From Rhizophagus irregularis (lineage: Eukaryota; Glomeromycota; Glomeromycetes; Glomerales; Glomeraceae): a stretch of DNA of 64,000 nt. The notes under the pieces were generated by a model, which saw nothing but the letters and a program-made list of their open reading frames with translations, searched no databases and was not told the origin of the DNA. This document shows, one piece after another, positions 1-11,038 of the stretch. Positions within the stretch are counted from its first letter, which is position 1. Every line of letters begins with the position of its first letter. The translations under genes were made by a program, and so were the position numbers. The DNA lies in NCBI RefSeq assembly GCF_026210795.1, contig NC_089444.1:3710501-3774500 (forward strand), given 5' to 3'.

Positions 1-953
1 TAAAATTCATCAATTTGAAAATCTACCAGAACCAAGAAATGCAACAGAAGGTAATATTTTAAACAAACATTATTTATATTATTTAAAATATCTATTAATA
101 TTTATAAATATTATTTCTCTTTTTAATATTTAATAGAGGAATTAGAAGGTAATAATATAAATGCAACTTTTATACTTTATTTAAATTATTTATAATATTG
201 CATTACATAATAAATTAGAAAGTAAATCATTAAAGCATTATTTATTTTAAACAGCATTTCATAGTAGATCATATGACTTTAATATTCCAAATAATAGTAA
301 GTATTTTTCAAGTTGTATTGAATTCATTATAAAGTTAGATATATATTTATAAAATTTTACCTTTTCACTAGTTGATGATTTTAATAAATCAAGCAACAAG
401 AATGATGATAGTATGATGTCAAATATAAATAGTAAAAGTTAGTAATTCATTTATATATTTCCATGAACATTTTTCTTATAAGAAATAATTGGATAAATAA
501 ATAATGATTCATTATTTAAATTTAGCCAATAGTGACAAATTGTCCAAAGTATTTAGAAAACTACAAATAAATGATGGTAAGTGAATAAGCTAATGAATAA
601 GATAAATTTTTATATTATTGAAAATATTCATTAAACATAATTTATTTAATTTAATAATAACAAGAAACAATGCAACAAACAAAAGAGCCTAATATTGTTA
701 ATTATAATGGTAAGTAAAAATATAATGCAAAATATGCTTATTTATTCTGACTATTTTGTAATTTATTTTATTTTGATAATTAAGATGAAGATGAAATATA
801 TAATAACCCAAATCTTCATTCTGAAGTACAAAATGAATTGGAAATCCCTGATGGTAAATTACTTTTTTAACAAATAAAATGTGATAATATTTTATTTCAA
901 ATTGCTAAATTTTATTATTATTATTATTATAATTAAATTTTTTAGATATTTAA
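1..953 (+). CDS. 3' end of a protein-kinase-like gene, tail of small phase-1 exons (5' part outside window)
   Basis: I read eight exons: 1-50, 137-148, 255-296, 372-437, 526-576, 665-709, 785-853 and 946-953 (stop TAA 951-953). Every junction is phase 1 with GT and AG borders, and the frame stays open throughout. The peptide runs through FENLPEPRNATE, then a YDFNIP segment, then DDFNKSSNK and LSKVFRKLQIND, and ends in an acidic Asn/Glu-rich stretch. This resembles the low-complexity tail after the kinase domain in the expanded Glomeromycotina kinase families; that link is from memory of the family. One exon is only 12 nt and the last coding piece 8 nt. The kinase domain would lie left of position 1. 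The acceptors at 664 and 784 are weak (CAAG, TTAAG), so the last three exons are less certain. Confidence 0.62.
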
Positions 954-1331
954 GATAAAATGGAATTAGATTTTTTCATAAACTTCAATTTTTATATAAC
1001 TAGCTTTTTATAAATTATTATAAATATTGTATTCTTATATTTTAAATTATTTAAACACTAAGACTAAAGTAGCAAGGTTTATACAAATTCTTAGTTTGTA
1101 ATTTAAATAATTCATATGATTTATAAATTTGTACTATAAATATTTCTCCTTCATTTGGGTAATTTTAAATGAAAGCTTTTAATTAATCCAAATTATTTAA
1201 GAATTTATAATATAAACTAATGCGGTTACACTTTGATATATTCAGCTCGCTTATAAATTTTTCGAGAGTAATTGAGTTTTTATTAAAAATCGAACGTACC
1301 TATCTAAAGTTTTTTAGATTAGGATAACATT

Positions 1332-2113
1332 TAGGGATGTTGACCGGTTTGTCTAGTTCGTTTTAAGTTCTAAACCAATAGTTTCAGTGGTCAAACCAGT
1401 TTTAACTAGTTTTAATCGGGTTTAACTGAAAACATAATAATAGTTTATCTTAAATGGATTATCTAGTTTTAATCTTGTAGTTAGACTAGGTTTAACTGAA
1501 AGTATAAAAGTAGTTTATCATTTTCCTAATCGATTTGAGAGCTGCGTAAATTAAAATTTGTATGTAACTTAAAATTTTAAAGTGATAAAATAATAATATT
1601 TTATAATATTTTTAATTAATACAAATTATTATCCTCATCATCTTTCATAAGGTCTTCCTAAACTAATTAACCCCTGAACTTTTGCTGTATTGCCGTTGAC
1701 ATAAATTACAAGTAATGGACGTTTTACAAGCATTCCACGAAAAATATTTCCAAACTGAATGAATGTCCGACATTTTTTTACTTTCCGTTCATTATCATCA
1801 TAGAAGTGTTAGTTTCTATTTTATTTATATTTGAGAGGCTAGCATTAACATCATTAGAATTATCAGGAATTAAAACAATTTCCCATAATAAACTAATCTG
1901 TAAAGCGAATTTATAAATTAAAAGATAAATTTGGAATAAATATGTCAAACGACATAGGAAAAAAAAGTTTAAGTTTATTTAAGCTTAGTTATCAACTCTA
2001 TTTCTCAAACTAGTAAAATAACTAGTTTTAACTAGTTTTAGCTAAATCAAAACGGTTTAAGCTTAAACTCGGTTTTAACCAGTTCGAGCGAATCAAACTA
2101 CTTAACATCCCTA
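1332..2113. mobile_element. hAT-like DNA transposon relic, about 780 bp, 8-bp target duplication
   Basis: The ends are inverted: TAGGGATGTT at 1332 and AACATCCCTA ending at 2113. Directly outside are ATAACATT (1324-1331) and GTAACATT (2114-2121), an 8-bp target duplication with one mismatch. The inner sides of both ends are rich in AACTAGTTTTAACTAG-type repeats (1380-1500 and 2010-2090). An 8-bp duplication is typical of hAT elements, and the interior carries a BED-finger remnant on the minus strand, which fits. The rest of the transposase is missing, so it is non-autonomous. Confidence 0.62.
1663..1773 (-). pseudogene. BED-type zinc-finger remnant of a hAT transposase
   Basis: A 36-codon stretch begins MSDIHSVWKYF and continues to TCNLCQRQYSKSSG before a stop. 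The spacing of the aromatic W-x2-F block and the C-x2-C pair matches the start of a BED zinc finger, the DNA-binding domain at the N-terminus of many hAT transposases. The distal histidines and the catalytic region are absent. It lies inside the 1332-2113 element, whose 8-bp target duplication agrees with a hAT origin. I read it as an internally deleted transposase, not a host gene. Confidence 0.5.
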
Positions 2114-2121
2114 GTAACATT

Positions 2122-4477
2122 AAGAAGATTTATAATTGATACTAATACTTACTAATTAAACAATTAAAATTCTTTACAGAAATTATTAAAAGTGTAATAC
2201 TATAGGAAATACAATTCCAACAAAAGAAAATGAAAAAAAAATTTATAACTTTATCTAAGAAGTGAATGTATAATAAATAATTTTTTCAAGAGAGAGTAAA
2301 TAGGTTCGTGACATTTAAATTAATGTTTCACAAAGCAAAAATAGTTTAAAAATTCGAGAAACAGTTTTTTATTATTTTTTTTATTCAGGAAAAAGAATAC
2401 AAACGGAAAATTATTGTTAAAGAAGTGTAACCTGTAACTACGAATTTGATGAAAGTATAGATAACTCAGTAGTTGAATTTTTTTTTCCAGTAACAAATAA
2501 CTTTACACTCAATCTAACCACCTTACATTATATCTTATTTTCAAACTTAAACAAAATTCATATTTAAAATTTTACAACTTAATTCACACCATATTAATTA
2601 AACTTTATGTTTAACTTCAAACCATTTTACATTCGTATATATTTAAGCTTAAAAATCACCAAATAAGGATGTTCGTCATGAAATTATGAAATGGATTATT
2701 TCTCAAATTGATTAGTAATAGATAAAGAAAATTGAAAAAATTTTGATTTGTAAGAATAAAAGTGTATTTTGAAATTTAGACTTTTAATAAAGTTTGTAAA
2801 AGATATTTCTTTAAATGATTTATATAATCTGTTTCTTGCTATTTAATATCCATTTTAATTTACGTATATAAAATTAATATTTACGTATCGTAAACCTTTC
2901 CTAACCATAAAGAAAGCCTATAAGAAAATACATCATTCGCAAGTGAGCTTGAGTTCTTGTTTACATAATATAAAATAACGTACTTGGTTAAATATATTAA
3001 ATAGCATAGACTAATAAAGTTAATTTCCAATATTATACTTCATGAAGCTCTTATTGGTTAATAAACTTTGATACGAAATTGTTAATAAGTACTTTTATCA
3101 TCGTAACTAACATTCTTGCACTCTTTCGGAAATTGCAACATTTTAATAATTTGTTACCATAAGTTTGCAAACGAGTCGTTCGTGATTTTAACCTAAAATA
3201 TTATTGTATGTAATACCAATAAAGTATTCGGTTAGATTTTATTTATTTTTTTGATTATTTTATAAATTATGAATAATTTTACGAATATAAAATGCAACTG
3301 AATTTTTTTTTTCAGTCAAACAAGAAACAATAACAATAATATTCTACTATTTTATTATTAAAATAAGTAATCCTGAATAGCTCATTAACCACCAAAAAAG
3401 AAAATAATTATTTATATACTGTATATACTACTTTATAACTGTCTTACATATACTGTAATTTTCATTTTAGATTTGATAAATGAAAACTTCTAATAATAAC
3501 TACAACACTTAAATCCAAATTACAAAAATAAATTGACTGGATTAATCAATAGCTTTTTATTTATTAACGTCAGTACTTTGATACTACTTATTAATAAATT
3601 GAATAGTTCATTTAATTTAATTAATTTCAATTCTCAACAAAAAAAATTACGATAGTAATTCTATATAATTACTTTTGTATTGCTTTTGCATAAGACTTAA
3701 CATATTTTTATCCGCTTCTTGATTAGTATTATTTATTTCTTTAATATAACTAATTATATAATTGGCAAAATCATATAATCGAAGTATTGTATCATACACT
3801 CTTAATAAAAGAAAATCTTTTAGATTCTATTACTCTGCAATGTGAATTTTTAAACAAATAATGAATATTTTTTAGATACGCACTGTATTCTATATACGAT
3901 ATTCTTTAATGAATAGTTTTTTACGCTCACATACTTTTTAATTCATACAATAAAATGAAAAATTTTAAATTTTTAAAAAAAAAGTTCAATTATGGTAACA
4001 TATTTCTAATACAGTAATACGTAACATCACGATACTTATGATTAATAAAATATTATCTGTATAAATATTTTCCTATCTAATTGCATGTCGGTCAACGCTG
4101 TTCCTATCAGTATTTCGAGTAGATTTCCTTCCTAAATCTAATTCGAATACTTAAAAACTTAATGTATAACTCGCTAATGATTGAATAACATATAGACATT
4201 ATCACAACTAAGAAATTGATGGTTTAACAAAAGATGCATTCTAGGCTCGTTTCAACTGATGAAATATAAACTTGTTCCAAATATGCGAGTTTAATAAGAG
4301 CATAAGTATGCAGAAATAATAAAATGCTAATTTTGATACTTACCATTCCTTTTCCGTCTGTTCTGTTTTAATTTATATTTAATAATATATACACTTGTGC
4401 TTCTTCGACTAATCACGAAAAAATATCACGAAAATTCACGTGATTATTCATCACCGGTGACAACACCTTTGTTTTTA
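2122..4477. other. AT-rich intergenic region, nothing recognised
   Basis: No open frame with protein-like composition, no terminal inverted repeats and no RNA-like fold that I could support. Both strands are dense in stops and homopolymer A/T runs. Confidence 0.5.
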
Positions 4478-4712
4478 ATATAAACTTTCTTTAAGTTACG
4501 TTTCAAATATTTTGGAATAGTTATCAATCAGTATAGTTGTAGATTTGTGGCTAATATATTAAGTGTTAAGAAATTATTTAAATATTTCAGTAAATTTCTA
4601 GAGTGTTGCAATAAGGTTGATGAATATAACAGTAAAATTTTTGATTTATATTTAGGTAAATTAGATATTACATAATATTAACATTTTTTTTATTTACTGC
4701 ATTTATTATAAT

Positions 4713-5262
4713 TGTCCGAGGACTTTTACATTCTACGCAAAAGCATGCAATATTTGTCTGTCCCACACGTGACTTATATACACGTGACATATATATACTT
4801 TATTTAAGCTTTAATACTTTTTATACTATTAGCTTATTATAAATTTTGATACTATTAGCTTAGAATTAGTCTTTATTAAACTTTATTTTAACCTTCATAA
4901 GATGTATATAATAAATTTAGTTGTTTTTAAATTATTTCTTCATGTAATTAATGATTCATTAATAATAAACGAAAAATATAAATGAATGAAAAAATATAAC
5001 ATATCTTGCGTAATTTATTTTCGTTATTAAAATCTTCAAATAATAAATTAAAAATATAAAATGGATAACCAGTCTGTATTCATTCATCCTGAAACACTTA
5101 GAAAACGCAAAATTAGAGAAAATGAAACTCATAATCAACGTGAAAGAAGTTGTGCTCGTGGTGTTTATAAATCGTTGCAAAATATAACACCAATAAGATT
5201 TTACTTTGGAAAAAGTGCAGCGTGACGCCCGCTTCGGACGTTTAACGGTCACCGTTACAAAG
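4713..5262. mobile_element. 550-bp insertion present only in duplication copy 1
   Basis: Copy 2 runs straight through here (TGCATTTATTATGATAATAG near 17317), whereas copy 1 has 550 extra bases between TAAT at 4709-4712 and TAAT at 5263-5266. I see no terminal inverted repeats, so the class is unknown. It is less AT-rich than its surroundings at both ends and holds a small open frame (5061-5225). Confidence 0.5.
5061..5225 (+). CDS. Small hypothetical protein or captured gene fragment, 54 aa
   Basis: An ATG frame of 54 codons begins MDNQSVFIHPETLRKRKIR and is strongly basic and polar in its first two thirds, then ends after FYFGKSAA. A TATA-like run lies about 260 bases upstream. The composition looks protein-like next to the surrounding sequence, but I recognise no family. 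Because it sits wholly inside a 550-bp insertion missing from the other duplicate, it may be a transduplicated 5' gene piece. Confidence 0.25.
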   Translation: MDNQSVFIHPETLRKRKIRENETHNQRERSCARGVYKSLQNITPIRFYFGKSAA

Positions 5263-6584
5263 TAATAGTTGAATTTTAAGTAAAAAAAATATACTTATTA
5301 TAACTAAAAAAAAAAAATCATATAAAACGTATTTGTTCTAATAAAAAAATATATTTATCTTGATTATATCACCAATCCATCTAAGAGGTGAAAGAACGAT
5401 AAAAAATTAGAAAAAAAAATTAGTAAAATAATAAGGGAAAAAATTATTAAAAATAAAAATCAGAAAAACAACATAGCCTAAAATGAGAAATAAATAATAA
5501 TTTACCTATACATATATAAGTTAATAAAAAATAAATATATATATAAAAATAAATAAAAGAATTGCATAAAAAAAATTAAAAAAAAAATTAAAAAAACTGG
5601 AACGAAAGATACTAAAATTCACTTTTTTTTAAAAAAACAAAGTGAAAAGAAAATATTATTAAAATCTTGGTTTTAAAAAAACCGAAAAAAATAATATTAT
5701 TAAAAAAAAAAATTCAGTCTAAAAAAGAGACCGAAAATTATTAAAAAGCAAACTCGATCTAAAAAAAGACTGAAAAAAATATTTCTTTTAAAACAGATAG
5801 CTGCGGTAAGATGCTCTGCTGCGGCCGACCACATTGGAATGACCGAAATGAAATATGATAAGACAAATTCAGAACGTACATGGAGTAGATCAGGTGCAGA
5901 CATATCACGCGTTTCCATGTTGCACAATTTCAATCTTGTTAATCTAATTTTGTTTTTATATGATTAAAATTCTAGATCATATGTAATATTTATTTCACGG
6001 AGTCTATTGTGGAATATCATGATTTCACACTTAATTACCGTTACAAATTACACAAGTACACAGGCTTTATTTGTTTGTTTGTTGTATAATGAAAATACAA
6101 AATAGATTTTTTTTTAATTTGTTATCGCTTAAATTTAATTTTTAATAATTTCCTTCATTTTAAACCTATTTTAAAATTTTATTAATCTTGTTTTATCTTA
6201 CTGTCTCTATGGAACTAAATATTTTAGTGATAATATACCGTATTTAAACAAATAAAAAATTCGAGTTGCACCCCAGCCAAATGATCGACATAGTTTCTAA
6301 GCTAAGTGGGCGTGCACTACATCCTAGCTTATAAACTGCCCATGGGCCAGATTAGCCCACGAGATCTGATTGGTCCAAACAACTTACCAACATTTAATTA
6401 CAAATAAGGCAATTTTATAACTTTTGACCGGATATTTACTTATAAACTCATGGTCAAGGATTGCATTAATGTACATTTTGTACCACCTTGTAACTATAAA
6501 AAAGGCAAAAAAATTTTCAAGGTTACACATTAATTTGGCCAGAATTAAGATAATTTCGCCCAGCAAAATTTGGCCGGAATTATA

Positions 6585-6650
6585 AAACGGACATAAATGT
6601 CCGTTTGCAAATTTGGCCGGAATTATAAAAACGGACATTAATGTCCGTTT
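6585..6650. repeat. Subterminal palindrome pair AAACGGACAT(A/T)AATGTCCGTTT
   Basis: Two 22-bp near-perfect palindromes occur at 6585-6606 and 6629-6650, separated by a GGCCGGAATTATAAAA spacer. Matching copies lie in the opposite arm at 9540-9561 and 9614-9635, and in the solo end at 49901-49922. Repetition at fixed subterminal positions suggests transposase-binding sites; that role is inferred. Confidence 0.6.
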
Positions 6651-7415
6651 TTGTAAATTTGGTCAGCATTATAAATGCAAATATTATAAATTACATCAAT
6701 TTATCATAATCCAGTAATCATAGAAAAAATAAATTATAACTTGTTAGCTATGTCTCATCAAGACATGTTAAATTGTTAAATTGTGGTTTCTATCATCAAT
6801 AGATGGAAAGTTATTGGCATTTGGAAATATTTAAGAATTCAAAAAAAATCTTTTCAAACAATGTAAATATCTTATTATTTATTAATCCTAAAGGTATAAA
6901 ACTCCTACCATTTAATACATCTCAATACAATCCAACAAGCTGTGTATTATTTCTTTACAATTACTTGATGACAAGTTAATGCAATTTAACTTTTAGCAAT
7001 TTGGTATATTTTAACCAAAAAAAAATTTTTTTATTGTAAATTTAAGTTATTTAACATTTAAAAAATGATTTTTTGTTTTTATTTTTTACTATTAAATACA
7101 AATTATTTCAAAAATGCAGAAAATTAAATCTTTTAATTATTATTTAAAATTTATGCTATTAAATAAAACATTAATTTTTTTGTTTTTTATTTACTTTTTT
7201 ATTAGATTTAAAAATTGTCAGAAATTTAAATCCTTCAATTATTAATACATTACATATTTATGGAAGTTAAATAAACATACTTATTTAATGTAATTTAGCA
7301 ATTAACATTGATTAATTTTGATTTTATTAATTTTTTTTTTATTTGATGATTTTGATCCAAATTATTTCAAAAATTAATAGAAAATTAAATGATTTGGCTC
7401 TTTTAATTATGAATA

Positions 7416-7587
7416 CAGTCAACCCTTGTTATAACAAACCCTAGGGTCCAGACCTCAACTTCGCTATAAGACTATAGTGAAGATTTTAAGAGATTTAATT
7501 GGTTAATTCATTATAGCGAGGGGAAATTTATTATAGTTGTCTGAAAAATTCACTATATCAAGGATTCGCTATATCAAAGTTTGACTG
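7416..7587. mobile_element. 172-bp pogo/Tc1-like MITE nested in the left arm of the palindrome
   Basis: Ends are CAGTCAACCCTTGTTATAAC at 7416 and, inverted, CAGTCAAACTTTGATATAGC ending at 7587. TA flanks both sides (7414-7415, 7588-7589). TA duplication and a CAGTC-type end fit pogo/Tc1 elements. The right arm of the host palindrome lacks this block, so it inserted after the palindrome formed. Confidence 0.72.
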
Positions 7588-10500
7588 TACATTACATATT
7601 TATGGAAGTTAAATAAATATACTTATTTATTAATCTATTTAATGTAATTTAGCAATTAACATTTTATTTTAATTTTATTTATTTTTTTATTGATCCAAAT
7701 TATTTAAAAATTAATAGAAAATTAAATGATTTATTTGGCTCTTTTAATTATTAATATATTATATATTTATAGAAGTTAAATAAACATACTTATTTAATCT
7801 ATTTAATGTAATTTAGCAATTAACATTGATTTTATTTTAATTTTATTTTATTTTTTTATTTGATCTAAATTATTTAAAATTTGATAGAAAATTAAAGGAT
7901 TTGGTTCTTAATTATTAGTAGTACATTATATATTTATGGAAGTTAGATAAACATACCTATTTAATAATGGAATTTAATATTTAAAATTATTTTATTAATA
8001 TAAAACTTAATTTTTGTTTTGTTTTTATTTACAGTATTTTTTTATTTTTTTATTTTTATTTTTTTTATTAGATACAAATTATTTTAAATATTGTTAGAAA
8101 TAGGATCAACAAAATCATTTATTAAAAAAATTTGGATTTGCAAATATTGCAGTAAATGTTTATCAGTACATTTCGCAAATCCAAATTTTTTTTAATGAAT
8201 GATTTTGTTGATCCAATTTCTAACAATATTTAAAATAATTTGTATCTAATAAAAAATAAATAAAAATAAAAAAAGAAAAAAATACTGTAAATAAAAACAA
8301 AACAAAAATTAAGTTTTATATTAATAAAATAATTTAAATATTAAATTCCATTAAATAGATATGTTTATTCAACTTCTATAGATATAATAATATACTAATA
8401 ATTAAAAGAATCAAATCATTTAATATTCTAATAATATTTAAAATAAATTATATCTAATTAAAAAAAGAATAAAACTAAAATAAAATCAATGGCCTATTAA
8501 TAAAATAATTTTTCAATTGCTAAATTGCATATGTAATGTACTAATAATTAAAAAATCTAATTTTTTGACAATTTTTAAAATAATTTGTATCTAATAATAA
8601 AAAAAATATTTTAATTAATAAAATAATTTTAAATACCAAATTACATTAAATACCAATATGTTTATGTAACTTTCACATATATTTAATTTACTACTAAATA
8701 CTAGATAGGTATATTTATATATGTAACTTCCACATATATTTAATATACTAATAATTGAAAGATCCAATTTTTTGGCAATTTTAAAAATAAAAAAACCAAA
8801 AGTCAATATTTTTTCAATAAACCAATTTTTTAAATGCCAAATAACATTAAATAAATAGTATATTTATTATCTACAAAGATAGTATATAATGAATTAGATA
8901 ATTAAATAATTTAATTATATATTCTTAATGTAATATATATATATTATATTAAAATAAACTTCTATAAATAGCATGTGATGTATTATTTTATAACAATTAG
9001 AATAATAAATTAAATTATTAATTAATTATATCAATTATAAATTTTTGTAAATTTTCTTTATAAAATTTTCGTATAATATTTATAAAACACAATGTTCATA
9101 TAACTTTTATATATTAAATAAATAATAAAACAATATCTAGTATTCTGATTTAAAAAAAAAACAAATGTTTATTATCTGATTAAATATTTACATTAAATTG
9201 CTGAAAGCTAAACTGCTTTAGCTTGAAATCAAGTAATTACAAATAGAAAGATAAAATATATATAGCTTGTTGGATTGTTTTTTTGAGATATTTTAAATGG
9301 TAGCAGTTTTATATCTTTAGGATTAATAAATAAATAATAAAATATTAACATTTTCTTGAAATAATTTTTTATATTTTTAAATATTTATAAATGCTAATAA
9401 CTTTTATTTATTGATAATAGAAATTCCACTATTTAGCATATTTTGATGAGACAAAGACAACAAAATATAATTTATTTATTTATGATTACTGAATAATTAG
9501 TTAAAATATTTACATTCATAATGCTGACCAAATTTACAAAAACGGACATAAATGTCCGTTTTTATAATTCCGGCCAAATTTATGTCCGTTTTTATAATTC
9601 TGGCCAAATTTGCAAACGGACATAAATGTCCGTTTTATAATTCCGGACAAATTTTGCTGGGCGAAATTATCTTAATTCTGGCCAAATTAATGTGTACCCT
9701 TGAAAATTTTTTTGCCTTTTTTATAGTTACAAGGTGGTACAAAATGTACATTAATGCAATCCTTGACCATGAGTTTATAAGTAAATATCCAGTCAAAAGT
9801 TATAAAATTGCCTTATTTGTAATTAAATGTTGGTAAGTTGTTTGGACCAATCAGATCTCGTGGGCTAATCTGGCCCATGGGCAGTTTATAAGCTAGGATG
9901 TAGTGCACGCCCACTTAGCTTAGAAACTATGCCGATCATTTGGCTGGGGTGTCGAGTTGCTATACTTTTCCTAATCAAGAATCCCGGTGCTACCCTTGAT
10001 GCATCCAGAGTAGTACCCGGAATTTTGCGCCACAATGCATATGTGTGACAAAATAAGGAGATACCAGATACGTAGCAATTTAACGCTACATTGCAGATCA
10101 TGACAAAAAAAAAAAAATAAAATTTGCGAACATATTTTTTAGAAAAGAAACGATTTAACATTCAACTCATTATATATGTGCTTTTGAAGGAAGAAAAATT
10201 GTCATGCTTTGATCGCAAGTTGTGTAAGTGATAGGTGTAACTATACTTATTGTTATGTATCACGTCTCCTTATTTATATTTTTATTAAAATATAAAAATC
10301 CTTACTGTACTCTGTTACTCTATTTGAATCAAATTTTATTGAATAAAAATTTAAATATGAAGAATCACATAATTTTTACTTATTTATTATTTTATTTATT
10401 TTATTAAAACTTAAAAATTTTTTATTTTGGCTTTTATTAATCAAGATAATTATGTTTGTTAATTAATCAGTTAGAGAAAATAATAAAAATTAGAGCAACT

Positions 10501-10779
10501 AATATTTTTGTATATTTATCTATAATTGTCTATGATTCAATTTCACAAAAAAAAAATTTTCAAAACGGTTTTACAAGTGATAATAAAATAAAAACATATA
10601 TTTTACCAGGAACATTATCCAAAACTTTATATAGCAGTATTAGATTTGTTGATTTTATATTTCTACTATCTTTTATATGCTTCGGGGACTTAACAATTTT
10701 TCAGTGTGATTTGCATACTGATGTCAAGATTAAAAGAATCGAAGAGTACCATTCAAAAAATCACATGACTCAACTGATG

Positions 10780-11038
10780 TAACAATAGGTAGGACCCTGA
10801 GAAATACGTAAAAATACGGAGTTTGCATAGAATGCACCAAAATAACTTGAAAATCCTTCTTTTTTTGGATAATTACAGTTTACCGCAAAAAAAAAATTAA
10901 ATGCAAGTCTGTGGTTGGTGGCTCGAGAGATGCGTGCATGAATTAACGTGTCAGTCGTGTCACTGTGTATAATATATATTTTGTTACGAATAAATTTATT
11001 CGAAAAAAAAAAAAATATTAAACTGCTTAATATTAACT
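10780..11038 (+). promoter_or_regulatory. Conserved immediate upstream region of kinase array gene A
   Basis: About 260 bases before the ATG match 21790-21963 before gene B, sharing AGTAGGACCCTG-like and ATTCGAAAAAAAA segments and a TATT(A)GACTGTTTAATATT-like stretch just before the start codon. Shared ancestry by duplication explains the similarity, so constraint is not proven. It is the likeliest site of the promoter and 5' UTR. Confidence 0.3.

Larger units (their letters stand above)
6269..9951. mobile_element. 3.7-kb palindromic (foldback) element with perfect 8-bp target duplication
   Basis: The termini are CACCCCAGCC at 6269 and GGCTGGGGTG ending at 9951. TCGAGTTG flanks both sides (6261-6268 and 9952-9959). 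The empty site survives in the other duplicate near 20922 as ACGAGTTGCTAT. The inverted repeat is not confined to the ends: the two arms pair all the way to a short centre near 8143-8176 (GGATTTGC at 8132, GCAAATCC at 8177), so arms are about 1.8 kb each. The outer 500 bases are the best conserved. No transposase is visible. An 8-bp duplication suggests a hAT-superfamily enzyme acting in trans. The outer arms contain open frames of about 85-95 codons on each side, but these are the same inverted repeat read twice and are not supported as genes. Confidence 0.82.
4478..11038 (+). repeat. Segmental duplication copy 1: 5' flank of kinase array gene A, with nested insertions
   Basis: Blocks here match 17108-21963 in order and orientation. 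The clearest pairs are 4482-4700 with 17112-17325 (ATATAAACTTTCTTTAAGTT), 5262-5800 with 17333-17805 (TTTTAAGTAAAAAAAATATA), 5805-5880 with 20494-20565 (CTGCTGCGGCCGA), 6035-6268 with 20684-20935 (CCGTATTTAAACAAATAAA) and 9985-11038 with 21055-21963. Copy 1 is interrupted by insertions at 4713-5262 and 6269-9951. Copy 2 is interrupted at a different place. The duplication therefore preceded those insertions and included the kinase gene and its upstream region. Confidence 0.75.

Noticed and set aside
695-877. 60-codon open frame on the plus strand
   Set aside because: It reads through two introns of the kinase tail in the wrong frame and is Ile/Tyr/Lys-only.
4959-5252. 97-codon minus-strand frame
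   Set aside because: Antisense to a more protein-like plus-strand frame and AT-biased.
9552-9836. 94-codon frame ending in YPVKSYKIALFVIKCW, also at 6384-6638 and 49852-50124
   Set aside because: It lies in the inverted arms of the palindromic element; the same frame appears wherever the arm does. Conservation follows from repeat copying, and no domain is recognisable.
10456-10782. 108-codon open frame upstream of gene A
   Set aside because: The duplicated flank of gene B shows the same region with frame-breaking indels, so there is no coding constraint.
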